Assembly: GCF_004745805.1 (NCBI RefSeq)
Contig: NZ_SRLQ01000001.1
Span: 1 to 64,000, forward strand
Direction: 5' to 3'
DNA: 64,000 nt
Source: Mycolicibacterium sp. CH28
GTDB taxonomy: Bacteria; Actinomycetota; Actinomycetes; Mycobacteriales; Mycobacteriaceae
Positions 17,146 to 30,583 of this stretch are shown piece after piece. The position numbers were made by a program, and so were the translations under genes. Position 1 is the first letter of the stretch; each line of letters begins with the position of its first letter. The notes beneath the pieces were generated by a model. That model made no database searches. It was given only the letters and a program-made list of their open reading frames with translations, and was not told the DNA's origin.

Positions 17146-18924
17146 GTGCTGCGCAGTCATGCCGCCGGTACGTTGCGGGCCACCGACGCCGGACAGCGGG
17201 TCACCCTGGCCGGCTGGGTCGCTCGGCGCCGCGATCACGGCGGTGTCATCTTCATCGATCTACGTGATGCCTCCGGGGTCTCGCAGGTGGTGTTCCGCGA
17301 GGCGGACGTGCTGGCCCAGGCGCACCGGCTGCGCGCGGAGTTTTGCATCGCCATCGACGGTGTGGTGGAGATCCGCCCGGAGGGCAACGCCAACGCCGAG
17401 ATCGCCACCGGTGAGATCGAGGTCAACGCGACGTCGTTGACGGTGCTGGGGGAGAGCGCCCCGCTGCCGTTCCAGCTCGACGAGCAGGCCGGCGAGGAAG
17501 CCCGGCTGAAGTACCGCTACCTGGACATGCGCCGGGAGGGCGGCCCGGGGGACGCGATCAGGCTGCGGTCGAAGGCCAACGCGGCGGCCCGCTCGGTGTT
17601 GGCCGCCCACGACTTCGTCGAGATCGAGACGCCCACCCTGACCCGGTCCACCCCCGAGGGCGCCCGCGACTTCCTGGTGCCCGCCCGGCTGCAGCCCGGC
17701 TCGTTCTACGCGCTGCCGCAAAGCCCGCAGCTGTTCAAGCAGCTGCTCATGGTGGCGGGTATGGAGCGCTACTACCAGATCGCGCGCTGTTACCGCGACG
17801 AGGATTTCCGCGCCGACCGGCAGCCGGAGTTCACCCAGCTCGACATGGAGATGAGCTTCGTGAACTCCGACGACATCATCGCAGTCGCCGAGGAGATCCT
17901 GGCCGCGTTGTGGGCGTTGATCGGATACGAACTGCCGCGGCCGATTCCGCGGATGACCTACGCCGACGCGATGCGCCGGTTCGGATCCGACAAACCGGAT
18001 CTGCGCTTCGGCCTGGAGCTTGTCGAGTGCACGGAGTACTTCTCCGACACCCCGTTCCGGGTCTTCCAGGCGCCCTATGTCGGCGCCGTGGTGATGCCCG
18101 GCGGCGCGTCGCAGCCGCGGCGCACCCTGGACGGCTGGCAGGAATGGGCCAAGCAGCGCGGTGCCAAGGGACTGGCCTACGTGCTGATCGGCGAGGACGG
18201 TGAGCTGTCCGGTCCCGTCTCCAAGAACCTGTCCGACGCCGAGCGCGAAGGGCTGGCCGCCCACGTCTCCGCGAAGCCGGGAGACTGCGTGTTCTTTGCG
18301 GCCGGCGCGGCAAAGACCTCGCGAGCCCTGCTGGGTGCCGCGCGTGGAGAGATCGCCAAGCGTCAGGGCCTGATCGACCCAACTGCCTGGGCGTTCACCT
18401 GGATCGTGGACCCGCCGCTGTTCGAGCCGGCCGGCGACGCCACCGCGGCTGGCGATGTCGCCGTCGGCTCGGGGGCGTGGACGGCCGTGCACCACGCATT
18501 CACCGCGCCCAAACCCGAATACGAGTCCGCGGTCTCCACTGATCCCGGCGTGGTGCTCGCCGACGCCTACGACATCGTGTGCAACGGCCACGAGATCGGC
18601 GGCGGCTCGATTCGTATCCACCGCCGCGACATTCAGGAGCAGGTGTTCGCGATCATGGGCATCAACCATGCCGAAGCGACCGAGAAATTCGGATTCCTGT
18701 TGGACGCCTTCACCTTTGGTGCACCGCCACACGGCGGGATCGCGTTCGGCTGGGACCGGATCACCGCGCTGCTCTTCGGCGCCGACTCGATCCGCGAGGT
18801 GATCGCGTTCCCGAAGTCCGGTGGCGGCATCGATCCGCTCACCGACGCGCCGGCGCCCATCACGGCCCAGCAGCGCAAGGAATCAGGAATAGATGCCAAG
18901 CCCGAGCAGCTTAAGCAGGCGTGA
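17146..18924 (+). CDS. aspS: Aspartyl-tRNA synthetase (bacterial type)
   Basis: Charges tRNA-Asp; mycobacterial AspRS is known to be non-discriminating and also to charge tRNA-Asn. The 592-residue length is normal. An OB-fold anticodon domain (about 1-110) is followed by RYLDMRR (124-130), [17 protein letters not shown] (from 221), a bacterial insertion domain, and class II motif 3 GIAFGWDR (from 532). The GTG start follows AGGGAG at moderate spacing. The stop overlaps the next GTG by 4 bases. Confidence 0.97.
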   Translation: MLRSHAAGTLRATDAGQRVTLAGWVARRRDHGGVIFIDLRDASGVSQVVFREADVLAQAHRLRAEFCIAIDGVVEIRPEGNANAEIATGEIEVNATSLTVLGESAPLPFQLDEQAGEEARLKYRYLDMRREGGPGDAIRLRSKANAAARSVLAAHDFVEIETPTLTRSTPEGARDFLVPARLQPGSFYALPQSPQLFKQLLMVAGMERYYQIARCYRDEDFRADRQPEFTQLDMEMSFVNSDDIIAVAEEILAALWALIGYELPRPIPRMTYADAMRRFGSDKPDLRFGLELVECTEYFSDTPFRVFQAPYVGAVVMPGGASQPRRTLDGWQEWAKQRGAKGLAYVLIGEDGELSGPVSKNLSDAEREGLAAHVSAKPGDCVFFAAGAAKTSRALLGAARGEIAKRQGLIDPTAWAFTWIVDPPLFEPAGDATAAGDVAVGSGAWTAVHHAFTAPKPEYESAVSTDPGVVLADAYDIVCNGHEIGGGSIRIHRRDIQEQVFAIMGINHAEATEKFGFLLDAFTFGAPPHGGIAFGWDRITALLFGADSIREVIAFPKSGGGIDPLTDAPAPITAQQRKESGIDAKPEQLKQA

Positions 18925-19370
18925 CCGAATTCGACGCAGACCAACTGCGGAACAACCCTGACGCGCTCAAGACGTTCAACGACCAGCTTGTCGCGGATTT
19001 CCGGGCCAACGGCGGCAAGGTCGGCCCGCCCTTCGAGAACGCCGACCTGGTGCTGTTGACCACCACCGGCGCCAAGTCAGGCCAGCCGCGGCTCTCACCG
19101 CTGGCGTATCTGACGGTCGACGGGCGCATCCTGATCGTCGGCTCCTACGGCGGCGCGCCGAAGGACCCGGCGTGGGTGCACAACCTGCGGGCCAACCCGC
19201 GCGCGCACGTGGAGATCGGCACCGAGTCCTATGACGTGGTGACCCGGGAGCTGCCCGCCGACGAACGCGACGCACTGTTCGCCAAGGTCGTCGCCCTGGC
19301 CCCGGGATTCGGCGAATATCAAACCAAGACCAGCCGGGTCATCCCGCTGTTCGAGCTGACGCGCGCCTGA
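18921..19370 (+). CDS. F420-dependent (Ddn-like) nitroreductase/quinone reductase family protein
   Basis: A 149-residue split-barrel flavin/deazaflavin-binding protein. [24 protein letters not shown] and [21 protein letters not shown] are the conserved blocks of the actinobacterial Ddn/FDOR-A family, which binds F420 and includes the nitroimidazole activator Ddn. No membrane segment. It starts with GTG overlapping the aspS stop by 4 bases (GTGA), so it is translated with aspS; a functional link is not obvious. Substrate could be a quinone. Confidence 0.85.
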   Translation: MTEFDADQLRNNPDALKTFNDQLVADFRANGGKVGPPFENADLVLLTTTGAKSGQPRLSPLAYLTVDGRILIVGSYGGAPKDPAWVHNLRANPRAHVEIGTESYDVVTRELPADERDALFAKVVALAPGFGEYQTKTSRVIPLFELTRA

Positions 19371-19388
19371 TCTGCGCGCACTGAGGTA

Positions 19389-20573
19389 CTAGAGCCGCTC
19401 GATGATGGTGGCGTTGGCCATACCGCCGCCCTCGCACATGGTCTGCAGGCCGTAGCGCCCGCCGCGCTGTTCAAGGGCGTTGACCAGCGTGGTCATCATC
19501 CGCGCGCCGCTGGCCCCCAGCGGGTGGCCGATCGCGATCGCTCCGCCGTTGACGTTGGTCTTGTCGAGGTCAGCCCCAGTATCACGGGCCCAGGCCAGCA
19601 CGACCGGAGCGAAGGCCTCGTTGACCTCGAACAGGTCGATATCCGACAGCGTGAGTCCAGCGTTCCGCAATACCTTCTCGGTCGCCGGGATGACCCCGGT
19701 CAGCATGTAGAGCGGGTCGGAGCCCACCACGGTGGTGGTGTGGATGCGCGCCAGCGGCCTCCAGCCGTGCTTGCGAGCCACCTCGGACGACGTGATCAAT
19801 ACCGCGGCGCTGCCGTCGGACAGCGGGGAGGAGTTCCCGGGCGTGATCGCCCAGTTGATCTGGGGGAAGCGAGACGCGACGGCCTCGTTGTAGAACGCCG
19901 GCTTGAGCCCAGCCAGCGTGTCGACGGTGGTGCCGGGCCGGATGATCTCGTCGGCGTCCAGGCCTGCGATCGGCGCTAGTTCGGTGTCGAACAGGCCGTC
20001 TTTGGTGGCCCGCGCCGCCTTCTCGTGGCTGGCGGCGGAGAACTCGTCGAGCTCGGCGCGGGAGAGTCCCCAGCGCGCGGCGATCAGCTCTGCGCTGATG
20101 CCCTGGGGTACCAGTCCTTCGGAGTAGCGCTGAGCGAACCGCGTGCCGAACGGATTGCTGCCCGGCAGCACCGACGATCCCATTGGCACCCGGCTCATCG
20201 ACTCCACGCCGCCGGCGATCGCGATGTCGTAGGCGCCAGCGATGACCCCCTGCGCGGCGAACGAGATCGCCTGCTGGCTGCTGCCGCACTGGCGGTCGAC
20301 CGTGGTGCCGGGAACCGATTCCGGGAAGCCTGCGCCGAGCAGCGCATTGCGGGCGATGTTGACGGCCTGATCGCCGACCTGGGTCACTGCACCCGCGATC
20401 ACGTCGTCGACCTCGGCCGGGTCGACGCCAGTACGGGTCACCAACTCCGAGAGGCTGTGAGCCAGCAGATCGGCCGGCAGCACCTCGTGTAGCGCCCCGC
20501 CGGGCTTGCCCTTGCCGACCGGGGTGCGGACCGCGCCAACGATGACGGCGTCGCGCCCTGAATGACCAGCCAT
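19389..20573 (-). CDS. Acetyl-CoA acetyltransferase / 3-ketoacyl-CoA thiolase
   Basis: A 394-residue thiolase that cleaves or condenses acyl-CoA. The nucleophilic Cys96 lies in DRQCGSSQQA, GHPLGASGAR (about 346) supplies the His, and CEGGGMANA near the end supplies the second Cys. Length matches the degradative FadA family; a role in fatty acid or sterol side-chain catabolism is likely. GGAGGACGAC precedes the ATG at ideal spacing. It is divergent from an HxlR regulator that probably controls it. Confidence 0.92.
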   Translation of the reverse strand: MAGHSGRDAVIVGAVRTPVGKGKPGGALHEVLPADLLAHSLSELVTRTGVDPAEVDDVIAGAVTQVGDQAVNIARNALLGAGFPESVPGTTVDRQCGSSQQAISFAAQGVIAGAYDIAIAGGVESMSRVPMGSSVLPGSNPFGTRFAQRYSEGLVPQGISAELIAARWGLSRAELDEFSAASHEKAARATKDGLFDTELAPIAGLDADEIIRPGTTVDTLAGLKPAFYNEAVASRFPQINWAITPGNSSPLSDGSAAVLITSSEVARKHGWRPLARIHTTTVVGSDPLYMLTGVIPATEKVLRNAGLTLSDIDLFEVNEAFAPVVLAWARDTGADLDKTNVNGGAIAIGHPLGASGARMMTTLVNALEQRGGRYGLQTMCEGGGMANATIIERL

Positions 20574-20604
20574 GTCGTCCTCCTGAATCTCGTCGCTGAG
20601 TAAA

Positions 20605-20637
20605 GGTATCTATACCCAGCTATAACACCTAGGTATA
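20605..20637. promoter_or_regulatory. Palindromic operator candidate between thiolase and HxlR gene
   Basis: GGTAT-CT-ATACC (20605-20616) is a perfect palindrome. A third related element, GGTATA, follows at 20632-20637, making TATACC-N15-GGTATA with the first unit. The region is AT-rich against its surroundings and lies midway between the divergent starts at 20573 and 20663. HxlR proteins bind such paired inverted repeats, so autoregulation plus control of the thiolase is plausible. Confidence 0.55.
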
Positions 20638-20662
20638 CTCGAAACAACTCAGAAATGGAGTG

Positions 20663-21163
20663 ATGTCCGTGACAGTGCTGCAGGGCCCCCTCGTTGACCG
20701 CGACGCCTGGTCTGCTGTCGGCAGATGCCCTATTGAGAAGACCATGGCGGTCATTGGAACCAAGTCGGCGATGCTGATCCTGCGCGAGGCCTACTACGGC
20801 ACCACCCGCTTCGACGACTTCGCTCGCCGGGTCGGCATCACCAAGGCGGCGACCTCGGCGCGGCTGGCCGAACTCGTCGCTGCTGGCCTGCTGACCAGGC
20901 GGCCTTATCGCGAGCCCGGGCAGCGGGTGCGCGACGAATACGTTCTGACCCAGGCGGGCACCGACTTGATGCCCGTCGTGTGGTCGATGTTCGAATGGGG
21001 CCGCCGACATCTGCTCGACGACTCGCGGCTGCGGCTGACCCATCTTGATTGCGGCGCTGAGGCGACCGTCGAAATCCGTTGCACGCAAGGGCATCTCGTG
21101 CCACCGGCGGAACTCGGAGTGGAGATCAGGCGCAAAGACGTCACCGCGACGCCGCCGGAGTAG
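20663..21163 (+). CDS. HxlR-family transcriptional regulator
   Basis: About 166 residues. A winged helix-turn-helix of the HxlR type is visible: DRDAWSAVGRCPIEKTM with the characteristic Cys near the start, GTKSAMLILREAYYGTTRFDDFARRVGI split over helices, then ARLAELVAAGLLTRRPYR. Helix QAGTDLMPVVWSMFEWGRRH provides dimerisation. A C-terminal extension (about 115-166) has CGAEATVEIRC, perhaps metal or redox responsive. Start is uncertain: GTG 20660, ATG 20663 and GTG 20669 are close together, and only 20669 has GGAG at ideal spacing. Confidence 0.87.
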   Translation: MSVTVLQGPLVDRDAWSAVGRCPIEKTMAVIGTKSAMLILREAYYGTTRFDDFARRVGITKAATSARLAELVAAGLLTRRPYREPGQRVRDEYVLTQAGTDLMPVVWSMFEWGRRHLLDDSRLRLTHLDCGAEATVEIRCTQGHLVPPAELGVEIRRKDVTATPPE

Positions 21164-21188
21164 CGGGGTAGCCGCCTAACATACGCGT

Positions 21189-22520
21189 GTGGACAACACG
21201 TTGGCGTACATCGACCAGGGTTCGTTCCTCGGCCTGCGGGCGCTCGGTCGGGGACCGCTTGCCCAGTACAACTGGATCTACGAGCATCCGGTCGATCTCG
21301 AGGCGCTGCGGCGGTTTCACCACAACCTCGGGCGCGGCCTGCTGGGGCGCCGGATCGAGAGATCGCCACTGCCATTCGGCCGCGACCACTGGGTCGCCTG
21401 GGGTGGACCCGACGATATCGACCTTGCGGCTACCGCCCGGCCGCGTGCCGAGGTGATGGGCTGGTTCGACGAACAGCTGCGCATCCCGATCGACCCTGAG
21501 TGGGGGCCGTCCTGGCGGCTAGCGGCACAACCGCTGGTCGAGGGCGGTGCCGCGGTCACCCTGGTGGCCTCGCACTCGATCTGCGACGGGCTGGCGCTGA
21601 CCCAGTCCATCGGCCGGGCGGCCCGTGGCGAAACCTGGGACCTGGGCTATCCGCGGCCGGGTGCGCGCACCCGCGGCCAGGCACTGCGTCAGGATGCCGT
21701 GCAGCTGGCCCGCGCGGTGCCCGATTTCGCCAAGGCGGTCGCGGCCGGGGTGCGGCTGGCCGGCAACAACCGCGGCGAGCTGGCATCCTCGGCGGGCCGC
21801 TCCGCCCCGCCGCCGGCCAAGCTGGATAGCGCAGCCCTGGTGTCCGTGCCCGCGCTGGCGATCTACATCGACGAAGAGCAATGGGTCCGGCGGACGGAAA
21901 GTCTTGGTGGAACCAGCAATTCGCTGTTCGCCGGGATAGCGGCCCGGCTCGGGCAGGTGCTCGGACGCGTGGACGACCACGGCATGGTGAAGCTGTCCTT
22001 CCCGGTGAGCGAGCGAACCGAGGGCGACACCCGGGCCAACGCCTTGACGGGAATGACGCTGACCATCGACCCGCGCACGGTCACGGCGGGCCTTCGTGAG
22101 GTCCGAGCCGAGCTGAAGAGGAATCTGGCCGCCCTGGCCGACACCCGGTTCGAACTGCTCGGCCCGGTTGCGCTGGCCCCACTGATCCCGACCGGACTCG
22201 CCCGCCGCCTGGAGGCCATGGCCCTGGGGATGGGTGCCCCTATCGGGTGCTCCAACCTCGGGAAAGTCGATGCCGAGGTGAACCGGCCCGACGGCACCGA
22301 CGCCGAGTACCTCTTCGTACGGCAGATCGAATCCCGGATCACCGCCGAGATCCTCGACCGGCTGGGCGGGACGTTGTTCCTTGCCTCGATCCAGGCCAAT
22401 CGCAAGGTGTCGATCTCGGTGTCGGCCTGGCAACCGGGCGGCCCGAACAGCACCGAACAGCTCAAAGCGTCCGTCGAGCGTGTTCTGGCGGACTTCGAGC
22501 TGGCCGGGGCCATTGAATAG
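21189..22520 (+). CDS. Condensation/PapA-type acyltransferase-like protein
   Basis: A 443-residue protein of the CoA-dependent acyltransferase (condensation-domain, PapA, wax synthase) fold. The catalytic HxxxDG is HSICDG with His129 and Asp133. Further conserved context is NSLFAGIAARLGQVLG and GCSNLGKVDAE (about 355-365), corresponding to the NxG latch region. GTG start. It precedes mmpS by 159 bases on the same strand. In mycobacteria PapA-type enzymes acylate envelope lipids exported by MmpL proteins, so this gene may build the cargo of the adjacent exporter. The product is unknown. Confidence 0.75.
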   Translation: MDNTLAYIDQGSFLGLRALGRGPLAQYNWIYEHPVDLEALRRFHHNLGRGLLGRRIERSPLPFGRDHWVAWGGPDDIDLAATARPRAEVMGWFDEQLRIPIDPEWGPSWRLAAQPLVEGGAAVTLVASHSICDGLALTQSIGRAARGETWDLGYPRPGARTRGQALRQDAVQLARAVPDFAKAVAAGVRLAGNNRGELASSAGRSAPPPAKLDSAALVSVPALAIYIDEEQWVRRTESLGGTSNSLFAGIAARLGQVLGRVDDHGMVKLSFPVSERTEGDTRANALTGMTLTIDPRTVTAGLREVRAELKRNLAALADTRFELLGPVALAPLIPTGLARRLEAMALGMGAPIGCSNLGKVDAEVNRPDGTDAEYLFVRQIESRITAEILDRLGGTLFLASIQANRKVSISVSAWQPGGPNSTEQLKASVERVLADFELAGAIE

Positions 22521-22679
22521 GGTCGATCCGCCGTCTGCGCGGCGGGTGTCGGTCCTCGCTCATGACGCTTGTCACACGGGTTAGGATCAGAAGTCCGTTA
22601 GTTCTACTATGTAGCGGTGCTAAACGCAGCGGCCCGCGGGTCGACGGGCTGAACTGCAGCGCGAGATGGGAAACAGGTT

Positions 22680-23225
22680 TTGACATTGGACAGCCAGACC
22701 TATGCCTCCTCCGGTACGTCGGAGGCTGAGGCTGACCAATCGGCGCAGCATCAGGGGTCAAAGTCGGGGAAAACCGCTGCGAAGCGGCGCGGACCGCTCG
22801 GTCTGCTGCGCCGAGTGTGGTTGCCGCTCGTGATCCTCATCGTGGTCTTCATCGCCGCGTTCGGCGTCTATCGCCTGCACGGTGTGTTCGGCAAGACCGA
22901 ACTCACCCGCGAGGGCAGCGGCCTGGCCAACGACACCAAACCGTTCAATCCGAAGACCGTCGTCTACGAGATTTACGGCCCCCCGGGGACGGTCGCGACG
23001 ATCAACTACCTCGACCTGGACGCCACCCCGCAGATCGCCCGGGATGTGACGCTGCCGTGGACGCTGACCTTGACCACCACCGCGCCGGCGGCCTCGGCCA
23101 ATATCGTGGCCCAGGGCGACAGTGACAGCATCGGCTGCCGGATCACCGTCAATGGCGAGCTCAAGGACGAAAAGACATCGACCGGAGTGAACGCTCAGAC
23201 CTTCTGCCTGGTCAAGTCCGCATGA
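22680..23225 (+). CDS. MmpS-family membrane accessory protein
   Basis: A 181-residue MmpS protein. A hydrophilic cytosolic N terminus (about 1-40), one membrane helix (about 42-63, [19 protein letters not shown]) and an external beta domain are present. The external domain has [18 protein letters not shown] and a C-terminal Cys pair in [13 protein letters not shown] and FCLV. It begins with TTG. Its stop overlaps the mmpL ATG by 4 bases. MmpS proteins assist MmpL transport of lipids or siderophores; the number cannot be assigned here. Confidence 0.93.
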   Translation: MTLDSQTYASSGTSEAEADQSAQHQGSKSGKTAAKRRGPLGLLRRVWLPLVILIVVFIAAFGVYRLHGVFGKTELTREGSGLANDTKPFNPKTVVYEIYGPPGTVATINYLDLDATPQIARDVTLPWTLTLTTTAPAASANIVAQGDSDSIGCRITVNGELKDEKTSTGVNAQTFCLVKSA

Positions 23226-26134
23226 TCACCCTCAACAAAGGCGAGAAGCCGAGGGTCGACGAACACGGCAACCGGCCGCACCTGGCGCACTGGATTCGCT
23301 GGCTGTCGGTGCCGATCATCCTGGGCTGGTTGGCCCTGACGGTGATCACCAACATCATCGTTCCGCAGGTCGAGGTGGTTGGGCAGGAACAGTCGGTGCC
23401 GATGTCGGCGGCCGACGCACCGTCGACGATCGCGATGAACACGATCGGCAAGACCTTCCAGGAGTTCGACTCCAACACCTCGGTGATGATCGTGCTCGAG
23501 GGCGATCAACCCCTCGGGGACGCCGCCCACAAGTACTACAACGAGATCGTCACGAAGCTCGAGGCCGACAAGAAACACGTCGAGCACATTCAGGACTTCT
23601 GGAGCGACCCGCTGACCGCCGCCGGGTCCCAAAGCGCCGACGGAAAATCCGCCTACGTGCAGGCCTACCTGGCCGGCAACATGGGCGAGGGACTGGCCAA
23701 CGAGTCGGTCGAGGCGGCGAAGAAGATCGTCGAGAGCGTTCCCGCGCCGCCCGGGGTCAAGGCGTACGTCACCGGGCCCTCCGCCCTCATCGCCGACACG
23801 CACATCGCCGGTGACCGAAGCCTCAAGATGATCACCGGCCTGACGTTCGGCGTGATCACTGTGATGCTGCTGTTCGTCTACCGGTCCATCGTCACCGTAG
23901 TGCTGGCGTTGTTCATGGTGTTCCTGGAACTGGCCGCGGCCCGCGGCGTGGTGGCCTTCCTGGGCCATCACCACCTCATCGGGCTGTCCACCTTCGCGGT
24001 CAACCTGCTCGTCATGGTGGCAATCGCGGCCGGCACCGACTATGTGATCTTCCTGTTCGGGCGCTATCAAGAGGCCCGCGGCAAGGGTGCCAGCAAGGAA
24101 TCGGCCTACTACGAGATGTACCACGGCACCGGCCACGTGATCATGGGCTCGGGCCTGACCATCGCCGGTGCGTTGTTCTGCCTGCACTTCACCCGAAGTC
24201 CGATGTTCAACTCGATGGGCGTCCCGCTGTTCGTCGGCATGCTCGTGATGGTGGCCGCGGCGCTGACGCTGGGTCCGGCCGTCGTCACCGTCGCCAGCCA
24301 CTTCAACCTGCTCGAGCCCAAGCGAGCCTCGCGGGAGCGGTTCTGGCGGCGCATCGGCACCGCCGTCGTGCGCTGGCCCGGACCCATCCTGGTCGCGACG
24401 ACGTTCGTCTGCCTGATCGGTCTGCTCGCGCTGCCCGGCTACCGCACCGACTACAACGACCGGCACTACCTGCCGCCGGACATCCCCGCCGCCGAAGGGT
24501 TCGCCGCCGCGGAGCGGCACTTCCCGGAGTCTCGCCTCAGCCCCGAGCTGCTGATGCTGCAGAGCGACCACGACCTGCGCAACTCCGCGGACTTCCTGGT
24601 CATCGACCGGGTAGCCAAGGCGATGTTCCACACCCCGGGCATCGGGCGGGTGCAGACCATCACCCGGCCGCTGGGCACCCCGATCGAGCACAGCTCGATC
24701 CCGTTCCTTCTGGGCATGCAGGGCACCACGCAGACGCTCAACCAGTCCTACCTGCAGGACCGCATGAAGGACATGCTCAAAATGGGCGACGACATGCAGG
24801 TGTCCATCAACACCATGACCCAGATGTACGACCTGATGGGTGACCTCAACGCGGTCACCCACAGCATGGTCGGCAAGATGGACATCACGCTGGCCGACAT
24901 CCAGACCCTGCGCAACCACATCGCCGACTTCGACGATTTCCTGCGTCCCATCCGCAACTACCTGTACTGGGAACCGCACTGCTACGACGTCCCGATGTGC
25001 TGGTCGATCCGGTCGGTGTTCGACACCCTCGACGGCATCGACACGATGACCGACGACTTCCAGACCCTGGTCCCCGAGCTGCACAAACTGGACGTGCTGA
25101 CCGCCTCGATGCGCACCCTGATGCCGCCGATGATCGCCACGATGAAGTCCATGCAGGGCATGCAGCTGACCATGGAAAGCACGCAGTCCGGCATGTATGA
25201 CCAGATGCAGGCCATGCAGGACAACCAGAGCGCGATGGGCAAGGCCTTCGACGCCGCCAAGAACGACGACTCGTTCTACCTCCCGCCGGAGGCGTTCGAT
25301 AATCCGGACTTCAAGCGCGGCATGAAGATGTTCTTGTCGCCGGACGGAAAAGCGGTGCGGTTCATCATCTCCCACGAGGGTGATCCGATGTCGCCGGAAG
25401 GCCTCAGCCACGTCGACCCGATCAAGAACGCGGCGTTCGAGGCGATCAAGGGGACTCCGCTGGAAGGGTCCAAGATCTACCTGGCCGGCACCGCGGCCAG
25501 CTACAAGGACATGCAGGACAGTGCCAATTACGACCTGCTGATCGCCGGTATCGCCGCGCTGTGCCTGATCTTCATCATCATGTTGATCATCACCCGGGCA
25601 GTGGTGGCCGCCGCGGTGATCGTGGGCACCGTATTGCTGTCGCTGGGCACCTCGTTCGGCCTGTCGGTGCTGATCTGGCAGGACCTGATCGGCCGTCCCC
25701 TGCACTGGATGGTGCTGGTGATGTCGGTGATCATCCTGTTGGCGGTCGGTTCGGACTACAACCTGCTGCTGGTGGCCCGGCTCAAGGAGGAAGTCGGTGC
25801 CGGCATCAGCACCGGGATCATCCGCGCCATGGGCGGTAGCGGCTCGGTCGTCACCTCGGCCGGCCTGGTGTTCGCCGTGACCATGGCGGCCATGGCGTTC
25901 AGCGAGCTGACGATCCTGGCGCAGGTCGGTACGACCATCGGCATGGGTCTGTTGGTCGACACGCTGGTGATCCGGTCGTTCATGACGCCCTCGATCGCGG
26001 CGCTGCTGGGTCGCTGGTTCTGGTGGCCGCAGCGGGTGCGGAAGCGTCCGGCGCCGAGCCCGTGGCCGTCGGCCAAGGCGGAAAACACCCAGCCGATCGC
26101 GGTCGAGTCCGGGTCCACGGCGCCGCCCGGCTAG
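23222..26134 (+). CDS. MmpL-family RND transporter
   Basis: A 970-residue RND-type exporter with the MmpL layout: helix 1 (about 23-43), a large external loop with [23 protein letters not shown], helices 2-6 including [20 protein letters not shown] with the Asp-Tyr proton-relay pair, a second loop with a Met-rich helical hairpin (about 490-690), and helices 7-12 with [16 protein letters not shown] carrying the second Asp-Tyr. The Met/Gln-rich hairpin resembles the coiled-coil of MmpL4/MmpL5-like proteins. Cargo unknown; the acyltransferase upstream hints at an acylated lipid. Ends on a CTAG shared with the convergent gene's stop. Confidence 0.95.
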   Translation: MITLNKGEKPRVDEHGNRPHLAHWIRWLSVPIILGWLALTVITNIIVPQVEVVGQEQSVPMSAADAPSTIAMNTIGKTFQEFDSNTSVMIVLEGDQPLGDAAHKYYNEIVTKLEADKKHVEHIQDFWSDPLTAAGSQSADGKSAYVQAYLAGNMGEGLANESVEAAKKIVESVPAPPGVKAYVTGPSALIADTHIAGDRSLKMITGLTFGVITVMLLFVYRSIVTVVLALFMVFLELAAARGVVAFLGHHHLIGLSTFAVNLLVMVAIAAGTDYVIFLFGRYQEARGKGASKESAYYEMYHGTGHVIMGSGLTIAGALFCLHFTRSPMFNSMGVPLFVGMLVMVAAALTLGPAVVTVASHFNLLEPKRASRERFWRRIGTAVVRWPGPILVATTFVCLIGLLALPGYRTDYNDRHYLPPDIPAAEGFAAAERHFPESRLSPELLMLQSDHDLRNSADFLVIDRVAKAMFHTPGIGRVQTITRPLGTPIEHSSIPFLLGMQGTTQTLNQSYLQDRMKDMLKMGDDMQVSINTMTQMYDLMGDLNAVTHSMVGKMDITLADIQTLRNHIADFDDFLRPIRNYLYWEPHCYDVPMCWSIRSVFDTLDGIDTMTDDFQTLVPELHKLDVLTASMRTLMPPMIATMKSMQGMQLTMESTQSGMYDQMQAMQDNQSAMGKAFDAAKNDDSFYLPPEAFDNPDFKRGMKMFLSPDGKAVRFIISHEGDPMSPEGLSHVDPIKNAAFEAIKGTPLEGSKIYLAGTAASYKDMQDSANYDLLIAGIAALCLIFIIMLIITRAVVAAAVIVGTVLLSLGTSFGLSVLIWQDLIGRPLHWMVLVMSVIILLAVGSDYNLLLVARLKEEVGAGISTGIIRAMGGSGSVVTSAGLVFAVTMAAMAFSELTILAQVGTTIGMGLLVDTLVIRSFMTPSIAALLGRWFWWPQRVRKRPAPSPWPSAKAENTQPIAVESGSTAPPG

Positions 26135-26433
26135 CGCATGGCGTTGTGGGCGCCGTCGACGCAGCCACGTTCGTAGCTCGTCGGGTGCCCGGCGCCCTGG
26201 CCGTGGCAGTAGGCGGTGATTGACTCCTCGTGTGCCTGGTAGCCGCCCGCGTCGACCCAATGCTGGCCGTCGCTGTAACCGGCCCAGTACGGGGCGTCCT
26301 TGCGGTCGGAGAACACCATGAAGATCACGCCGAGGACGGCGAAGACGACGACGACGAGCAGTGCCTTGAACCACTGCTTGGCCAGCAACGGCCGCAACCA
26401 CTGCGACGCCCAACGCGGCTTAGGCCGATCCAC
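26131..26433 (-). CDS. Small single-pass membrane protein of unknown function
   Basis: A 100-residue protein from GTG 26433. A basic N terminus (about 1-22) leads into one membrane helix (about 26-45, [20 protein letters not shown]), then an external Trp/Tyr/Gly-rich domain with [10 protein letters not shown], a Cys pair ([14 protein letters not shown]) and no enzyme motif. A longer upstream open frame would read antisense to the repeat gene and is artefactual. Its TAG stop shares the CTAG tetramer with the mmpL stop. Family not recognised. Confidence 0.6.
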   Translation of the reverse strand: MDRPKPRWASQWLRPLLAKQWFKALLVVVVFAVLGVIFMVFSDRKDAPYWAGYSDGQHWVDAGGYQAHEESITAYCHGQGAGHPTSYERGCVDGAHNAMR

Positions 26434-26538
26434 ACCGCAGATTCTCGCACCCTGCCGACGATGGTCGATGTCCTGGTGCTGTCGGTGCGCAGCAGATACG
26501 CGACCGGCAACTGGCAGGTGAGCTAGTATCCAGCGGCT

Positions 26539-27036
26539 GTGGGGTGGATGACGAATGTCGCGGCGTTGAAAGCACACGTATCTCTTCGCGGGATCCTGAT
26601 GTCGGTCTTGACTCTGGTGGTCGCCGGTCTGGCGCTTGCGACAGTGAGTTATCAACCCAAGCCGCCCGAGCAAGACTCGATTTACCCCGAGCCGATCAGC
26701 ACGGAAGTTCCCGTACCAGTGCTGCCGTCCGTCTCGAATCCGACTCCCGGTCTGCCCCCCGCTGCGCCGCAGGCCCCTCTGCCGCCGTCGGTCGTCTCCA
26801 CTCCGACCTTCTTTCCGACGCAGACCTCCGTTCCGACGCAGACCTCCGTTCCGACGGAGACCTCCGTTCCGACGGAGACCTCCGTTCCGACGCAGACCTA
26901 CGTCCCTGTTCCGGTGCCCACTTCCAGCACGACCCCGACGTCTACCTCCAGCGCGCGGCCCACGCCCACCACTGAGACAAACCCGACCGAACTTCCCAAC
27001 GGAGGACGGCGGTTCGGGACCGTCCAAGGGCGATGA
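26539..27036 (+). CDS. Pro/Thr-rich repeat-bearing membrane or secreted protein
   Basis: A 165-residue protein. A short basic start and one hydrophobic segment (about residues 17-36, signal or anchor) are followed by an extended Pro/Thr/Ser/Val-rich region. Five 6-residue repeats of the TQTSVP/TETSVP type are at about residues 93-122. Such regions span cell walls or are O-mannosylated in mycobacteria. No domain is recognised. GTG 26539 and ATG 26548 are both possible starts; a TAGTAT -10 lies at 26524-26529. It is 84 bases upstream of the transglutaminase-DUF2126 gene on the same strand. Confidence 0.6.
   Translation: MGWMTNVAALKAHVSLRGILMSVLTLVVAGLALATVSYQPKPPEQDSIYPEPISTEVPVPVLPSVSNPTPGLPPAAPQAPLPPSVVSTPTFFPTQTSVPTQTSVPTETSVPTETSVPTQTYVPVPVPTSSTTPTSTSSARPTPTTETNPTELPNGGRRFGTVQGR
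26815..26904 (+). repeat. Tandem repeat, five 18-base units
   Basis: Units start at 26815, 26833, 26851, 26869 and 26887. The consensus is CCGACGCAGACCTCCGTT; units 3 and 4 have GAG for CAG (Gln to Glu), and unit 5 ends differently. The period is a multiple of three, so copy-number change keeps frame. It is a candidate strain-variable locus. Confidence 0.9.
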
Positions 27037-27120
27037 CCATGCGCCGGATAGTCGGCTGATTGCGACTCACCCGGTCGTGCGGCCTGCACGTCGCATTTGA
27101 TTGTGGTGGGATTGCGGCCT

Positions 27121-30504
<3,384 letters not shown>

Positions 30505-30583
30505 CGGGACGACCGACCCGAACGTGGTCGGGGCGGTCCGTTCTCGTAGGTTTGCAGGAGTACTTCAGTCAGGAGGTGGGCCG

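Noticed and set aside
23195..26413. A 1072-codon open frame on the minus strand across mmpL
   Set aside because: It is antisense to a clear MmpL transporter, is extremely His/Arg/Gly/Asp-rich and has no domain pattern. High GC produces such frames.
26434..27027. An Arg/Asn/Gly repeat-containing N-terminal extension of the small minus-strand membrane protein
   Set aside because: The repeats are the reverse complement of the 18-base array in the plus-strand Pro/Thr-rich protein, and the short form has a sensible start and membrane helix.
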